Positions 12,056-23,057 of a DNA stretch of 64,000 nucleotides are shown here, in pieces. A model generated the notes under the pieces. It searched no databases, was not told the DNA's origin, and saw nothing but the letters and a program-made list of their open reading frames with translations. Origin of the DNA: Zygnema cylindricum (taxonomy: Eukaryota > Streptophyta > Zygnematophyceae > Zygnematales > Zygnemataceae); assembly GCA_037447655.1 (NCBI GenBank), contig JBBHKE010003048.1:212036-276035 (forward strand), in the 5' to 3' direction. Numbering within the stretch: the first letter of the stretch is position 1; the number at the start of each line of letters is the position of its first letter. Position numbers and translations under genes: made by a program.

Positions 12056-12822
12056 TGGATAGTGTTACTACCGTGTGAGATTTGCGACGTTAATCATGAT
12101 GTCACGTACTTCCACGATACCAAAGAGTCCAAAGTATAATAATGTTGGATTATATGGACAGTACAATTTTTTTTTTTTTTTTTTGTTTTTTGGTTGACCG
12201 ACTGCTTTTTTTTTCTGGTGAATCAACCGACCGCAACCGCCCGGCCCTCAAAATTTGGCAACCGAATTCGTTCCCGATCCAGCGCGGGCGGTCAGTTAAT
12301 GGTCGGTCACGGTTTGGGTTGACCGTTTACGACCTCTGGGCCTCGGTTACATTGCGTATCGTATGTAAACACGTTTTTACATACGTGTTCTGATTTGAGT
12401 GGTTCCTTATAAGTTGACGATCAAATCTCTAAAATCGTTAAAGATTTGAAAACCGACCATTTTCGTATGGAAATCCGTACTTGCGTATTATGTACATGTA
12501 CTTCGCAAGTGTACCGAGTTAATGTACCTCAGAGGTCTCCTTCAATCTGCTGACTTTCAGGAAAAAAACCGTATTTCTTTTCGGCAAAGATTTTACGGTC
12601 ACCTTGTCCCGAAGGCACGTGACTTTGGAGACCTGTGAAAATTTTTATTTTTTATTTTTTTAATGCCTCGATATATTGGCGGTACGATATATTGGCAATA
12701 TATCGGCGATATATCGGGATATTTTTATTTTCGATATATCGAAGCGATATATCGATTAACGGGTACCTAAAATTTGATATAATTGTGGAATATCTGCAAA
12801 AGGTCCCCGATACCCAACACTA

Positions 12823-14042
12823 CACCGCGAATCGTAATTAGAGTAATGAAAAAATTAGAGTACAAAAACTAAAAAAAATAATTAGAGTAATGAACGCTAA
12901 TTTGTGTGATAAAGCTGTGTCAACTATGAAGGTTACTCTAATTTATTTAAGTAATCTAATTTGGCACGCTAATATCCTCTACTGTAAATAAGGTATTCGT
13001 ACAGAATTTGGCAAAACGTACAGTTTATCGTCACTATGACGTTTGCACTACGCGGTTTGTTAAAACGCAGTTACATGATAACGGCCTGTATTAAATCATT
13101 ATTTATACGTTTTTACTTAATAAAGTACAATTTTGCACGGTCGGAGGTCATCCGTACTCCACACTATTAAAAGCGAACCTATATCATAATTAAAAACGCT
13201 AATTAAACGTTACCTTAAATAGAATAATGAAAAATTTAGAATCATTTACTCTATTTCATATGATAGAGTCGAAATTCCGAGCGACCGAATTTGGGTATGT
13301 CCCCAAGTACTTGTAACTTAGCAAACTTACTTTGTATTTTAGCGCGGATCCGCCGGAACCGGTTTTCAAGTGTCCCCATGTCTGTAAGGATGAAATCGTA
13401 ACTTATGCTTATGACGATTGTATACGTTGACAATACCTGTGACGGTTGTCAACGTCTACAATATGTGGTCGCATGTTATTTTTTGAAACTGCTTGTGAGG
13501 TCGCATGTCTTACCGTGACATTGTTGACGTACCGCCTTCCAGCCTGTGCCATTTCACGGTTGAAGACGAGGCGCTTTGCGTTTGCGTCTCGTATCCGGTC
13601 GACGTGAAATGGCATCGGAATTTCAAGACCCTTGCAAAAAATAAATCCTTATTGGACGAAATCGAACAAAACATAACGAATATTGTACTTTTCTTTGTCC
13701 TTGGAAATCGTATGAAAATTTTCGAAAATTACGGCATGTGCGAATATATGTTCCTATTTGTTTATCGAAAATACCTAGTTTTAAAACACATCGCGCATGT
13801 GTTTTAAACGTAAGGTTGAAGATGACGTTTTTTTGTCGTGGAAGTGGGTCGAAAAACACAAGACGACAAATTTTCATACATCCTAAATTCGAGGATGACG
13901 CAAATTGTACTCTACAAATTTGCGATTCTTTCGTACGGTTGCAACTTAGGTAGTACGGCGCTAAGTTTCACAGGAAAACGACAAAAAAACCCTTACTTAG
14001 ACATACCCTTAGAGTAATTTACTCTAATTACGATTCACGGTG
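12823..14042. mobile_element. TA-flanked family B element B2, interrupted by a family A element
   Basis: Left end CACCGCGAATCGTAATTAG and right end CTAATTACGATTCACGGTG, bounded by TA. Removing the family A insertion (13293-14008) leaves about 500 bp. That remainder is colinear, in inverted orientation, with the intact element at 22569-23057, including GACCGTGCAAAATTGTAC and the CGCGGTTTGTTAAAACGC block. Confidence 0.8.
13293..14008. mobile_element. PIF/Harbinger-like family A element, copy A4, nested in B2
   Basis: Ends GGGTATGTCCCCAAGTA and its inverse ACATACCC. The target in B2 reads CGAATTAGAG elsewhere. Here it is split as CGAATTT and TTAGAG, implying a TTA duplication with one later substitution. 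Related to copies at 30103, 32631 and 44614 through AAAACGACAAAAAAACCC and the GTGTTTTAAACGTAAGG-type core. Confidence 0.75.
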
Positions 14043-14072
14043 TACTTCCCAGAACTCTTCGTGTGAGTGAAC

Positions 14073-14379
14073 CATAGTTAAAAAGTAGGCGTTTTTATGG
14101 TAGGCCTTTTGGTCGGCGCCTTTATCGTAAGTTGTGTTATGGGCTTTTCATGTGATCTTCTTAGATCGCTACTTTGATCAGCGACCGTTCGATCATCCGA
14201 ATCTGACGGTGTAAATAAATTATTTTGGTCCGAATGTTTTAATTGGTCCAATTTTTGGTCTGGATGTTTTAATTGGTCCGAATAGGTCCGAATACAATAT
14301 GGGTCTTAAGGTCATATTGTATGTTTTTCATACAATAGGCATATTGTATGGGCCTACTTTCACCTACTTTTGAACTATG
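14073..14379. mobile_element. hAT-like family G MITE, copy G1
   Basis: 307 bp with inverted ends CATAGTTAAAAAGTAGGCG and CACCTACTTTTGAACTATG. The perfect 8-bp target duplication GAGTGAAC lies at 14065-14072 and 14380-14387. The interior has mirrored ACAATATGGGTCTTAAGG and GTCCGAAT motifs. A longer copy is at 27905. Confidence 0.9.
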
Positions 14380-14491
14380 GAGTGAACCATGAAATTACGA
14401 AACAGATGAAGCAATTATTTTCGTAAGCACAAACGTTCTGTATTTACGGTTTTAAGACGCACGAATCTCTGTACGCCCACTATTACCGTTA

Positions 14492-14992
14492 CACCGTGAA
14501 TCGCTATTAGCGTAATGAAACAATTAGCGTTATTTACGCTAATTGGGAATGTCGTTTTTTTTGGAAATAATTTTTATTCTAATTTTTCGTATACTCTAAT
14601 TTGCAAACTGCTTTGTAAAAAATTTCGGTGCAGAATATCTCCACACTAAAATATGTGCATGTACGAAATTATTCAAATCGTACGCCGTCGCGTTTTTTTG
14701 ACATCCGCGAATGCCGGAAAATATTTACGCAATTACATGTTAGCGCGACTCCTTGACAGCGTGAATATATTTTCTGTACTTTTCTACTTGAAAAAGTACA
14801 AAAAAGTACGTCTCTGACAGACCGTACACCACACTATTTACGATGGCACTGTATTAGAGTCATGAATCCTATTTTATCGAACACCTCAAATAACGTGTAG
14901 GAACATTTAGAATGTCTAATTCTATTTGAGAATTTGCCCAAAAAAACAGGGTACCTCAATTAGCGACCAACACGCTAATAGCGATTCACGGT
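14492..14992. mobile_element. TA-flanked family F element, copy 2
   Basis: About 500 bp bounded by TA with inverted ends CACCGTGAATCGCTATTAGC and GCTAATAGCGATTCACGGTG, which are perfect complements. No coding capacity. Confidence 0.9.
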
Positions 14993-15066
14993 GTACTGCT
15001 GTGCGCACTATAAAGCATTTAGCCATTTAGACATTCAGTATAGTGATCGCACTTTTTGTTCGCTGA

Positions 15067-15772
15067 GGGCAAGGTTCCATTAGGGGAAAAATGACGTTGT
15101 TTACTGAAAGCCGTACTGTTTCGTACAGTGCCGTACCAAAGAAAAAAAAATGTCAGAAAAACAAGGCTACTGAATGAGGGATTTGATTATCCACGTTTAT
15201 GGGCGTAAACGTGGACCGTCGGATGCATTATCGGATACGCCGTCGTCTGACACTTTCAGTTCGCAACAAGTGACCCGGAGTAGGTCAATTCTCAGCGCCT
15301 GAACGAATACCGTCGTGCCTCGTGGAAAAGTGAACAAATATCCACGACGACCGCGCGACCAGATGGGTACACGTCGCATATGACATGTGCCTTCCGCCAG
15401 GGAGGATGCGAGGCCACCGGAAGCCGCAAGAAAATCTTTGACGGAAGATATTGTTTCACGCTTCTGTTGGTATCCACTAACCATTCTGACATTTTCGTAC
15501 GCTTTTACATATCTTACGTTTCGTCCGCCCGTACATATTTAATTCAATACGTCGTACAAGTCACTTTTCACCTTTCGCTGGTACAAATATGAGGTCACAA
15601 TTTGCTCTCAGAGATTCTTTGAAGATTACCAGAATCGTATTCATCTATTACGTGAACCAATCAAAATGTGCCACGCAAAACAAATGTCGGTTACTGACCC
15701 GACACAATGGAACGATCGCCTCAGTAAACGAATTTTTGACGTTTACAGAGAGCGCCTAATGGAACAACGCTC
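15067..15772. mobile_element. Family J element, copy 2
   Basis: Homologous over its length to 5281-5895: shared GACCGTCGGATGC, TACACGTCGCAT, TGCCACGCAAA and GCCTAATGGAA blocks in the same order. Ends GGGCAAGGTTCCATTAG and CTAATGGAACAACGCTC, flanked by TGA (15064-15066 and 15773-15775), another T-N-A triplet. It lies about 200 bp upstream of the mevalonate kinase ATG, so it may overlap its promoter. Confidence 0.7.
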
Positions 15773-15968
15773 TGAGTTTCAAAATCTGAAGTGCTGGAAG
15801 TCTGGAACGCTATATGTAATTTTCCCGTACTTTACGCGTTTAAAGTACATCACACGTACAGTACGGAGTGGCCTCATGAGCTTTTTCCAAATGGTTTCTG
15901 CACATTCAAATTTTCAAACTATGGTTTCAACGGAAGAACCCAACGACGCCCTTTAACCTCTTCTGACG

Positions 15969-18900
15969 ATGGCCGTTGACACGTGGCATGCCTCTGCGCC
16001 CGGCAAGGTGATACTGTTTGGCGAACACGCCGTGGTTCACGGACACGTGGCCCTGGCTGCTAGCGTGGATCTCAGGACCACTGCAAGTTTGCAATGTGCC
16101 TCACACCGCACTCCTCCTCCAGGCAAGCGTTTGCTGCCTTGCTGTCGTTTCTTCTCGTCTGTCTCCCATCAGCTTCTGATTGGTCGGTGGTGTTTTTTAA
16201 CTGGATATGCCTAGGAGGACAATTGTCAGCCGGAAAATTTTGCCCCTTTTGGATCGCATTGAAAGAAATGATGATAAGTTTGTAAATAGCTTAAAGCCAT
16301 TTTGTGCTATGTGAAAACTTTTTGAGGTTTCAGTTCGAAGCGTGTCTTCCAAATATGAGCCTTTTACAAAGTTTTTTTCTGCTGGCATTATATGTTAACT
16401 TTTTCTACCCCGCTTTTATTTCTCCTTCACTCTCTCTTATATTACCCTCGTCCCTCTTCCTCACCCTCTCCCTCTCCCTCTCCCTCTCCTTCTTCTCTGG
16501 AAGCATTATCCAAACAGTCTCTGGGACAGTCAAAATCTTCCTCTCCTTCACTCTCCCTTATACCTCTCCCTCTCCCTCTCTCTCTCTCACTCTCTCTCCC
16601 TCTCCCCTGAAAGCATTATTCCAACAGGCTCTGAGACAGTCAATATCGCTCTCCTTCACTCTCTCTTATACCTCTCCCTCTCTCTCTTTCCCTCTCCCCT
16701 GGAATCATTATTCATACAGGCTCTGAGACAATCGAATCTCTTACTTGTGCAGAACCAAATAAAACCCATTTATCTCTTCACATTCCATCTTTCGGTATTC
16801 ATTGCCAATGGCTTCCCTCCGACCTTTCCAATGCTGTGAGAGAGACAGAGGGAGAAGCTTCTTTGGAAGTCATACCCCGGAGAGTCCATGGCTGTTCAGA
16901 TGAGCTCCTCAGTCGATTGAGGTTTATGGCAGAAAGCCAAATTTTCACTGCTTCCCTCCCCTCCATGACTGGAGGAGTTACTGCTTTTCTATTTCTGTAT
17001 TGCAGGTTGCTTGGGTGAGTTACTACGCCTTACATTGCTATTAGAGCTAGTGAATTATTAGCCCTAAAACGGATTTGGTATTAATTACAATAAGTTGTGT
17101 TTGCAGCGTGGCTCATTATGGGACAGCTAACTCAGTAGTGTTTTTAACACATTTTTATGATTTCCAGTCGATAAAAACGCATTTGAATCAGAGCTATGAA
17201 CTCTAACAGTGATAGGCAGTGTACTTTTCTGGAGTACGAACCTAATGCCACAACACAAACTAATCCTACAGTATATTTTGCTTGCAGTTTTTATATGCTT
17301 GCTTACAATGAAAGTCCACATAGTTATTGTCAGGTTTCATCCATTTGAATACTAGTGGATTGAATTTGGAAGTTATAATTGTTTCACAACCAATGCTTAT
17401 GGACATTTTGGTGTTCACAATTTGTACTTGTCAAAATTATGGTATCAAGAAAGCTTTCTGTTAATGGAGCTTTTTTAATGTAAACCCTGGGAAAACTACA
17501 TAATTCTATCTGTATTGAGTATGAGAGCACATAAAAAATCCAATTCTTTCCTTTGACTCACAAGACATTTTTTTCATGTTTCTCCTTCCTTTTATTGTTG
17601 AACAACATGCTTTTTGGTCCGATTAAACACCATTTTTGTATTGCCTATTTTGTTTGTTAGCCAAACGGGTATGGTCATAGAGTGAAGTACCGATGTCAAG
17701 CTGATTGTAAAAACATCTCTCAAATTTCTGAAAAGAATGAGAATCTTCACTTTCTTTCTAATCTGAAGAAACGACGTTTTCTTTCTTGGACTTCTAATGT
17801 AAGTTATTGGAAATCCAATTCCATTCCTTTGCAGCCTCTGCTAAGATTCACCAACAGTGTTCCTTTGATAATTTTAGAGCTTTTCCGAGCCTTTGATGAT
17901 CGTAAACCATTAAACTTGTTGTTGAAATATTATAAAGATACAATATTTTCTATAGTAGACTGGAGAGGTATCCAAGTGTCCACATTCTACCGGTCACGTG
18001 ACGGTTCTATGCTCTAGAAGTCCTTTTTCTGTACTTTGTCATATGACGGGTTTCTATGTTTTTCAAAGTACAAAGTTTTCTTCTGTACTTTAAACCTTGT
18101 TGCTTAATTTTTTTCTTTGATTTTTTTTTTATCAAATGTTTTTATCGCTTTTGGGATAAGGCCAGGTTGTAATCAACTAAGTATCCGGTCATGAGCGTGA
18201 ATCTCTCAAGTTTCGAACCTCTTCTGTTGCTTAAAAAGTACAAAACTAATTTAGAGTGTTAATCTCGTTATGACTACCAACCACGAGGATTTTAGCGAAA
18301 ATAGAACCTACTCGTGGCCACCACTTGTGGGCACATTCAGTCGCTGTGTATCACTATTAGCGGTAATGTCCACTTAAAACTAATTTTGTCCGTGTACACA
18401 TGTTCGATGTTCATTTGGAGACCGCCAATTTGAAGGTGGGAATCTTACTTCTCCATCGCAATCTTCGAAATAATAATCCGACAAGTGTGCACGGAGAAAA
18501 ATTAGCTCAAAAGGCTAAAAACATTACCAATAATAGCGATACATGGTGTACCACACTAAAATGCAAATAAGGCACTCCCTTGACAAACCAAACGACCGGG
18601 ATCGCTGGTTCCTTGTGGAAGAAAGAGAGGGTTTTTCTTTATTTCTTCTGCATAAACACAAAATTCCCCCGTTTCTGTGTCCATATTGACTTCCCCACCT
18701 TTCTCCTTCTCACCTTCCCTCTCTCTCTCCCCTTCTCTCTCGTTCTCTCCTTCCCTTACCTTGCCTCTCCCTCTCCCCTTCCTTCACCTTTCCTCCCTCC
18801 TATTCCTCTCCCTCTCCCCTTCCTTCACCTTTCCTCCCTCCTATTTCTCTCCCTCTCCTTCTCCCTCTCACCTTTCCTCTCCCTCTCACCTTTCCTCTCC

Positions 18901-21342
18901 CTCTCACCTTCCCCCTTCCTCTCCCTCTCTCTTTCCCTTTCCTTCCCACTCCCTCTTCCCTTAACCTTCGCTCCTCTCTTTTCTTCTCCCTCTCCTTCTC
19001 CCCGTCACCTTCCCTCTCCCTCTCCCTCTCCTTCAGCTTCCATTTTCTTCTCTCTCATCCTCCCTCGCCCCCTTCATCTTCACCCTCCATTTCCTTCAAC
19101 TTCCTTTTCTCCCTCCCTCCCTCAGCTTCCATATCCTTATCCCGTCCATTCTCATCGCTTCCTTTCTCTTTCCTTTCTTTCTTCCCTTCCTTTCTCCCTT
19201 CCTTTTCTCATCTCTCTTTCTCTTTCTCTTTCCGTCTGTTTTTTTCCTTCTGTGTAAACACACCGTCCCCCAGTTTCTGATTCCACATTGACTCCCCTAC
19301 CCTTCTCCCTTACATTCCCTCTCCCTCTTCCTCACCTTCCTCTCCCTCTCCTTGACCTTCCCAGGAACTGGGGGATTATTGCAGGAGCTCTCCTGCTGAT
19401 GTCAGCGTGACAACCGAGTTGCCGGTCGGGGCAGGTCTCGGCTCTTCTGCGGCGTTCTGTGTCGCAGTTTCGACCGTTCTGTTGGCCAAGGCAGGGGTCA
19501 TAGGAGAAGAGTCTCTGGATTTTCCGGGGAAAAACGAAGAAACCAAAGCTTTTTCAAAACCGGAAACTCTGGGAGGGAAGCGAACGCGTGATTGGACGAA
19601 ACCGAGGAAAGAGGACCTAGCATTGGTCAACTCGTGGGCTTATGAGGGCGAGAAAATTTTACATGGAAACCCTTCGGGAGTGGATAACAGTGTCAGCACT
19701 TATGGTACAGACAAGTTTGTATGCTGGCAGACAATTGCCCATGGTTTGTTTTCGTTAAGAAGATAAAAGGAAATTTATTTCACCACCATAATTGTGCCAC
19801 ATTTTATACAAACTAAGTGATCTATTGGTTTTTTCAAGGAAAACGAACCTTATCTGCTTCGGGCATAACATTAATAGTATGGAATATTTCTCTTCTGGAG
19901 AATTGTACCGACAATGCTACGTGAATTTGCCTAAAAGATGGTTCGATTATAAATTTCCTGACTCAAAACCTATGCTTTTTATGGGGAATATAACACCTAT
20001 AACACCTATTCTTGTTATTGTAACTTAGACACTTTGCTATGGGTGGGAGGTGAATCCAGGACATATGCTGCGTTTTCAAAACGGAGGCATGGAACACCTA
20101 CTTTCTCGATCACCTTTACGAATTCTTTTAACCGACACGTGTGTTCCTAGAAATACGAAGGCACTTGTGAAAGCCGTACGTGACAGATTGTTGCGACACC
20201 CTCAAGCAATGGGAGCCATTTTGTCCGCTATTCACGAAATTGCCTTTGAGGCATTCTCCCTACTTCAATCTGAAACGACAGAGTGTGCGAATAGGCGATC
20301 AGAAACAACGATTACAAAGGAAGAGAAGACAGGTTCTGACATTCCCGAGGATATGGTTCTGGGGACCGAGAGAGAAAAGTCCATAGATGGTACAGACTGT
20401 ATCCGCGTGCAAAATGGTGTGAGTGCTTCGCGTAGTTTCGAAAAAGCAAATGTTGGGAGACATCATTGGGAAAATTGCGAACCTGAAAATGGGAGTAAAA
20501 CGGGGAGTAAGACGGGAGATATGTCAAAAAACGAAGCTTCTAATAGCAGTTTGAGTTTGTCGGAAAGTGTCAGTGGTGCAGAAAGAGACGAACCAGATTC
20601 TCAAACAGAAGGAAACTGTGGTACGAGAACGGAGGAGTCTCCTACAGACAAGTGTCAGACTCCTATTGGGCCACAAAAGAGACTGGAGGAGATGGTTCAA
20701 ATAAGCCAAGGGCTTTTGGACGCTATTGGAGTGGGTCATCCGGCAATTTCGGCAGTTTGTCGAGTGACGGCGTCACATGGGCTACAGTCGAAACTCACTG
20801 GAGCTGGAGGCGGAGGATGTGTTCTCACATTTCTTCCACCACGTATCTTTTTTCTTTCCTTCCTTTTCACACTTCCTTCTCCCTCCTCCTTCCTATTTCT
20901 TCCTCATTCCTTGTTCCTTGTTTTTTTTTTTTTACATTTTTCCCCCTGTTTTCTTTTTTGCCCCTTTCACTTTGTTACTGTTTTTTCGATCGGTTGTTGT
21001 GGTGATGTAGATGATGTCTCATTTCGTCCGGCGTTTATCGGCCTTTTTTCTTCTTCTTTTTTTTCTCTCTAAGTTTGTGGTTTCTCACACCCTCATATGC
21101 ATTCTTCATTTAATCAAAAGGGTCTTGGACGGCGACTGATCATCAGTTTTTAAGTGTTTTTTGTTTACCGCGAGAATTTGAATTTGCACAATTTTTATCC
21201 GGAAATGAGATTCCTTGACATCGGTTTGTAAGACGTGGGTCCGGAGAAAGTTGAGAAGTTGAAGACCGAATTGGAAGGACTTGGATATGTAAATTTTGAA
21301 GTCGTTGTTGGAGGTGAAGGAGTTTTGGTCCAAACTGTCTAA
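15969..21342 (+). CDS. MVK: Mevalonate kinase, five exons
   Basis: Phosphorylates mevalonate to 5-phosphomevalonate in the isoprenoid mevalonate pathway. GHMP kinase family. Exons 15969-16122, 16753-17014, 19385-19704, 20060-20842 and 21233-21342 give 542 residues with all phases closing. Intron 1 uses a GC donor (CCAG|GCAAGC) and the rest are GT-AG. Motif 1 is [16 protein letters not shown] (10-25). The ATP-binding GAGLGSSAA is at 155-162, the presumed catalytic Asp at 239 is in NPSGVDN, and motif 3 [10 protein letters not shown] is at 490-499. Eukaryotic homologues are usually about 380-400 residues. The excess is mainly a Ser/Glu/Lys-rich stretch at about 317-449 in exon 4, between two conserved helices. 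It stays in frame with no stop or splice-like ends, so it is probably translated as a flexible loop. Start: first ATG before motif 1. Confidence 0.93.
16430..16735. repeat. CT-rich tandem repeat in mevalonate kinase intron 1
   Basis: Three imperfect ~100-bp units, each with CATTAT(T)C..ACAGGCTCTGAGACA followed by CTCTCCTTCACTCTC and CCTCTCCCTCTC runs. The last unit runs into the exon 2 acceptor (CTTACTTGTGCAG at 16752), so the natural polypyrimidine tract is part of the minisatellite. Confidence 0.8.
17031..17223. mobile_element. MITE family H copy in mevalonate kinase intron 2
   Basis: Starts 16 bp after the exon 2 donor. Left end TACATTGCTATTAGAG, right end CTCTAACAGTGATAGGCAGTGTA. Shares GTGGCTCATTATGGGAC / GTGGCTCGTCATAGGCC and TTAACACAATTT-like blocks with 58653-58963, which sits in the same relative place in another gene's intron. 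Confidence 0.6.
18340..18550. mobile_element. TA-flanked MITE, family E copy 3
   Basis: Ends resembling CGCTGTGTATCACTATTAGC and CCAATAATAGCGATACATGG with TGTA. Interior matches the other E copies (TCCGTGTACACATGTTCGA, AATCCGACAAGTGTGCACGG). Inserted in mevalonate kinase intron 2. Ends are less well preserved than in copies 1 and 2. Confidence 0.75.
18690..19370. repeat. ~680-bp polypyrimidine tract in mevalonate kinase intron 2
   Basis: Almost purely C and T on the sense strand (CTCCCTCTCC, CTTCCTTCACC units), ending just before the exon 3 acceptor at 19384. The long open frames reported here are Ser/Leu/Pro repeats produced by the tract, not genes. Confidence 0.9.
20850..21070. repeat. T/C-rich tract in mevalonate kinase intron 4
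   Basis: Begins right after the exon 4 donor (20843) and is strongly pyrimidine-rich on the sense strand for about 220 bp. Reading through it extends the exon 4 frame artificially. Confidence 0.7.
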
Positions 21343-22568
21343 GTTACCTCTCATATAGAGGCTTTGCTAGGTTAAATGTCCATCAAATGACAAAAATAGT
21401 ACCAGGAACAACCACGTAACATCGATTGTCTTTACCTGTATGTAATTTGTTTACGTATAAATTTGTTGCTGAAAGGTGCAGAGCGATGTCTTTCTTTTTT
21501 AACTGGAAGATGACGAAGTGTCGGTTGAGTTAATAAAAGAGCTAAAGTAGCAATTCTGACTGATATTGTCGTTTCGTGGTTTCTTCTGAAAACCCCACAG
21601 TTTTAGTTTCTTAAATCGTAGTCCTTCTAAAGTAACTGTAGTGGGGTAAGTGGATCTTATACAATCTATTTAGAGCGGTATTCTGTAGACCATAGCATTC
21701 TTTATTTTTTTCCTCCCTTTTTTTTCCTTCGAAGTTTTTAGAAGAACTTAACGTAATTTAAATGTCTTTCCCTTGGGTACACTATTGCGTTTTATGTGCT
21801 CAAAATCTCGCGCTTTTGTATTACTGGGTGAGAAGAAATTACCCTGTTTGGCAACCAACTGAATTAAAAATCAGTCTTGCCCCATCTCTTAATGATGTAA
21901 CTGTGTTTTCTATCTCTCTGGACCATCGAATGTCTAGCAATAGTCAACCACTGTGGGTAGTACTTTATTGTACTAACAGATTGATCACGGTATATTATAT
22001 TTTGATACACAGTGGCAATAAAAAAGTAAGATTACAAGACTAAGTTAAAATAAAATATCACCTCTTCCGCCACTTCAACTATTCTTCAAGACAGCGATTT
22101 TCGTCTAATACCAACACCACAATACCGACAAAGGAAATGCTTTGTGAGTCGAATAAGCCACCGGTCACAAACGTTTTATTTTACTTCCTTGAGGATAACA
22201 GAACTTGACAATAGTGATGAATATGACAGCCACTTGGTTATGAAACATTTTCAACCAAACGTTTTGTTACATTATTAGTTAAAAGGCAACACCGCTCGTG
22301 GTTATTAAAGTTAATGACATTGATGCAGTTCCGATTTTATTTGCCCTGAAAATTGTATGTGTGTTAGCAACAGTGTTTCTGGGGACACCTCGCTAAATCA
22401 GTTAGACACTCTTTGGATTTACACTATCCATTGCCAAAACCGCGATGGGCGATGTAATAAATTGTTTTTATCCGGAAAACCGTAGACTTCAGGATAGAGT
22501 GTTGTGCGTTTAGAACTCGAGGAGTACTTCTTAAGAGGGGAGAATCTGGTACGGACTTGCGGAAGCTA
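21343..22568. other. Intergenic DNA after mevalonate kinase
   Basis: The 3' UTR of mevalonate kinase should lie in the first few hundred bases; an AATAAA-like TTAATAAAAG occurs near 21531. No further gene recognised. A 93-codon open frame at 21762-22043 has no visible domain. Confidence 0.4.
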
Positions 22569-23057
22569 CACCGCGAATCATAATTAGAGTTATGTATGCT
22601 AATTTCGTCACCCCAAATTTTGACTCTATCACTATAAATAGAGTACATTATTCTAAATTATTCTTTACGTTATTTAAGGTACTTTTTGAATGAGCGTTAA
22701 TAACTCTAATACAGTGTCGTTTTAAATAGTGTGGCGTACGGTCGGTATCTGACCGTGCAAAATTGTACTTTATTAAGTAAATAGGTACAAATAATGATTT
22801 AGTACAGGCCGTTTTCATGTAACTGCGTTTTAACAAACCGCGTAATGCAAATGTCATAATGACGTGAAACTGTACGTTGTGTCAGATCCTGTACTCGTAC
22901 TTAATTTACGGTGGATATATTCAACGCCCAAATTTACGCCCAAATTAGAGTTATTGATATATTAGAGTAAAATTCCTTTATGAAAAAGTTCTATCACACA
23001 AATTAGAGTAAATAACTCTAATTTTTTTTATCTTTACTTCAATTACGATTCGCGGTG
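22569..23057. mobile_element. TA-flanked family B element B1, intact
   Basis: About 490 bp with ends CACCGCGAATCATAATTAG and CAATTACGATTCGCGGTG. Left flank TA, right flank CA. It is the uninterrupted reference for the B2 copy at 12823-14042. Confidence 0.85.

Larger units (their letters stand above)
11435..12338. mobile_element. Family D repeat, copy 2, carrying a MITE
   Basis: Ends CAGAGGTCGCAAAAGTC and GACCGTTTACGACCTCTG. The interior contains the GTTAACCG...GCCCG motifs seen at 4768 and 54172 on the opposite strand. A family E MITE (11777-11992) lies inside, flanked by a ~49-bp direct repeat. Confidence 0.65.
10086..14044. mobile_element. hAT-like family C element interrupted by nested insertions
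   Basis: The left end TAGTGTTGGGTATCGG at 10086 and right end CGATACCCAACACTA near 12808-12822 belong to the same family as the intact 347-bp copy at 30162. The 8-bp target duplication is ATTCCCAG (10078-10085) and CTTCCCAG (14045-14052), 7 of 8 identical. The right copy is displaced because family B element B2 inserted at the terminal TA. Families A (10376), D (11435), E (11777) and B (12823, itself holding another A) sit inside, so a ~350-bp element has become about 4 kb. Confidence 0.75.

Noticed and set aside
18580-19257. 225-codon open frame rich in Ser, Leu, Pro
   Set aside because: Product of the C/T-only tract in mevalonate kinase intron 2; no stop codons are possible in such sequence, and it shows no domain.
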